Source: Agrobacterium fabrum
GTDB taxonomy: Bacteria > Pseudomonadota > Alphaproteobacteria > Rhizobiales > Rhizobiaceae
Reading direction: 5' to 3'
DNA: 15,364 nt
Assembly: GCA_003241215.1 (NCBI GenBank)
Contig: QFOL01000066.1
Coordinates: 1 to 15,364 of the forward strand
Part shown: one piece after another, positions 14,186 through 15,364 of the stretch
How the letters are laid out: the number at the start of each line of letters is the position of its first letter
Position numbering within the stretch: position 1 is the first letter of the stretch
The notes under the pieces: generated by a model
Told to the model about the DNA's origin: nothing
What the model saw: only the letters and a program-made list of their open reading frames with translations
Database searches by the model: none
Made by a program: the position numbers and the translations under genes

Positions 14186-15342
14186 CAGTGGCGTTCCCCG
14201 TTGCCGAGCGGCGTGGCCGGCGTTTCAGAAGGCACCCGGCCATAGGCATGCGGCAGGGAGCAGGTTTTCATCTGCGGCAGAACCTTGGTGCCGAAGTGCT
14301 CCGCCTCATCGAGATGCGGATAACCGGAAAGGATGAAGGCGCGAATGCCCATCTTCTGGTACTCCTCCAGCGCCGAAAGCACCTTGTCGGTGGAACCGAC
14401 CAGGGCCGCACCGCAGCCCGAACGCGCCCGACCGATGCCGGTCCATAGATTGGGTTCGACATAACCGAACTTGTCGGCGAGTTCACGGGCGCGCGCCTGA
14501 TGCGACACGCCGAGCGAGCCGCTGTCATGCGCGCGGTTGCGGATCAGTTGCCCATATTCGTCATCGAGCTTCGAGACAAGATGTTCGGCATATTCGCGCG
14601 CTTCCTGTTCGGTATCGCGGACCACCATGTGGACGCGCAGGCCGTAATCCAGCGTGCGGCCATGGGCGGCGGCGCGTTCATTTGCGGCGCGCATGCGGTC
14701 TGCAAGCTGGTCCTTCGTTTCCGGCCACATCAGATAGACGTCGCATTGCGCACCGCAGAGTTCCAGTGCATCCGGCGAGTAGCCACCGAAATAAAGGAGC
14801 GGTCCGCCATTCTGCTGATAGGGTCTTGCCGGCTCGGTGGAGACGCCCTTGAACTGGTAGATTTCACCGTCATGGTCGATGGTGTCGCGCGTCCAGGCCT
14901 GACGGAGAATCTCAACGACCTCATGGCTACGCTTGTAACGAAACGCGCTATCGGCCACTTCGCCGGGAAAATCGGAACTGATGACATTGAGAGTCAGCCG
15001 GCCCTTCAGCATGTGGTCGAGCGTCGCCACCGTACGCGCCAGCATGATCGGCTGCATTTCGCCGCAGCGGATAGCCGCCAGGAAATTGATGCGGTCGCTG
15101 ATCGGTGCGCAGCCGGCCACAAAACTTAGCGTATCCTGCCCGACCTGATAGGACGAGGGGCAGAGAATATTGCGAAAGCCGAGTTCCTCGGCCTTTTTGA
15201 CGATGTCGGAGCAATGGTCGAAACTGGAACGCAGGCTGCCGTCAGGCACGCCAAGATAGGCGTAGTCATCGGAACACAAAGCGGAAAACCAGGAGACCTC
15301 GGCAGCATCGAGATCAGCGGATGTAACGGGTACGACGGTCAT
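14185..15342 (-). CDS. smoC: FMNH2-dependent sulfoquinovose monooxygenase (SsuD-like LLM family)
   Basis: Luciferase-like monooxygenase that uses FMNH2 and O2 to cleave the C-S bond of sulfoquinovose, giving sulfite and 6-oxo-glucose. It has 385 residues, and the ATG has a perfect AGGAGG six bases upstream. The fold is an SsuD-type TIM barrel, with conserved LTLNVISSDFPGE and LLYFGGYSPDALELCG. Residues matching active-site positions I recall for E. coli SsuD (R226, H228, R297, Y331, H333) are R236, H238, R307, Y341 and H343, all shifted by ten. As first gene of smoC-smoB-smoA on this strand it may start the transcript or follow further genes beyond the right edge. Alternatives are an SsuD-type alkanesulfonate enzyme, but the aldo/keto reductase between monooxygenase and flavin reductase favours SmoC. 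Confidence 0.87.
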   Translation of the reverse strand: MTVVPVTSADLDAAEVSWFSALCSDDYAYLGVPDGSLRSSFDHCSDIVKKAEELGFRNILCPSSYQVGQDTLSFVAGCAPISDRINFLAAIRCGEMQPIMLARTVATLDHMLKGRLTLNVISSDFPGEVADSAFRYKRSHEVVEILRQAWTRDTIDHDGEIYQFKGVSTEPARPYQQNGGPLLYFGGYSPDALELCGAQCDVYLMWPETKDQLADRMRAANERAAAHGRTLDYGLRVHMVVRDTEQEAREYAEHLVSKLDDEYGQLIRNRAHDSGSLGVSHQARARELADKFGYVEPNLWTGIGRARSGCGAALVGSTDKVLSALEEYQKMGIRAFILSGYPHLDEAEHFGTKVLPQMKTCSLPHAYGRVPSETPATPLGNGERH

Positions 15343-15348
15343 GCAATT

Positions 15349-15354
15349 CCTCCT
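15349..15354 (-). promoter_or_regulatory. Ribosome binding site of smoC
   Basis: Perfect AGGAGG on the minus strand, six bases before the ATG. It is the strongest ribosome site in the window and fixes the smoC start; the downstream smoB and smoA rely on overlapping stop-start codons with weaker sites. Confidence 0.85.
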
Positions 15355-15364
15355 CAGGGCCGCT

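Noticed and set aside
1..15364. CRISPR array, tRNA or rRNA gene, insertion sequence or integrase
   Set aside because: No regular repeat-spacer pattern, no tRNA-like cloverleaf, no transposase or recombinase motif was seen on either strand.

Overview
The window reads as chromosomal DNA of an Agrobacterium/Rhizobium-type alphaproteobacterium. The evidence is protein similarity I recognise, GC-rich coding sequence (58-67% in sampled lines) with AT-rich promoter gaps, tight TGATG gene overlaps, a dispersed palindromic intergenic element of rhizobial style, and a three-gene set matching the sulfoquinovose monooxygenase (smo) genes described in Agrobacterium tumefaciens. The species assignment is inference; no rRNA or tRNA gene is present.

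Layout, left to right. (1) 1-3631, minus strand: the upstream part of a peptide/opine/nickel-type ABC importer. It comprises a periplasmic binding protein (2010-3536), a DppB-like permease (861-1802) and a DppC-like permease running off the left edge (1-861). The ATPase genes would lie beyond position 1. A 113-bp element with four consecutive hairpins (1882-1994) separates the binding-protein gene from the permeases. A good -35/-10 pair with an inverted repeat over the predicted start site lies upstream of the binding-protein gene. (2) 3632-7954, plus strand: a small surface-polysaccharide locus with a WbaZ-like family-4 glycosyltransferase, an integral-membrane acyltransferase of lower GC content, and an outer-membrane polysaccharide export lipoprotein. 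Two gaps of more than 400 bases hold repeated motifs that could be regulatory. (3) 7979-12693, plus strand: a Rho-independent terminator, then a two-gene RND efflux unit (membrane fusion protein plus MdtB/MdtC-like pump) whose ATG and TGA overlap. A perfect 7+5+7 palindrome sits just upstream. No outer-membrane TolC-type gene is present. (4) 12768-15354, minus strand: three one-base-overlapping genes, read smoC-smoB-smoA, encoding an SsuD-like flavin-dependent monooxygenase, an aldo/keto reductase and an FMN reductase.

How the genes work together. In the smo set, SmoA supplies reduced FMN to SmoC. SmoC cleaves the carbon-sulfur bond of the plant sulfosugar sulfoquinovose, releasing sulfite and 6-oxo-glucose. 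SmoB reduces 6-oxo-glucose to glucose. This is the clearest pathway in the window; it was described recently, so it is not new here. The least explained parts are non-coding: the four-hairpin mosaic element, the three copies of an octamer upstream of the glycosyltransferase, and the palindromes beside the transporter and efflux promoters.
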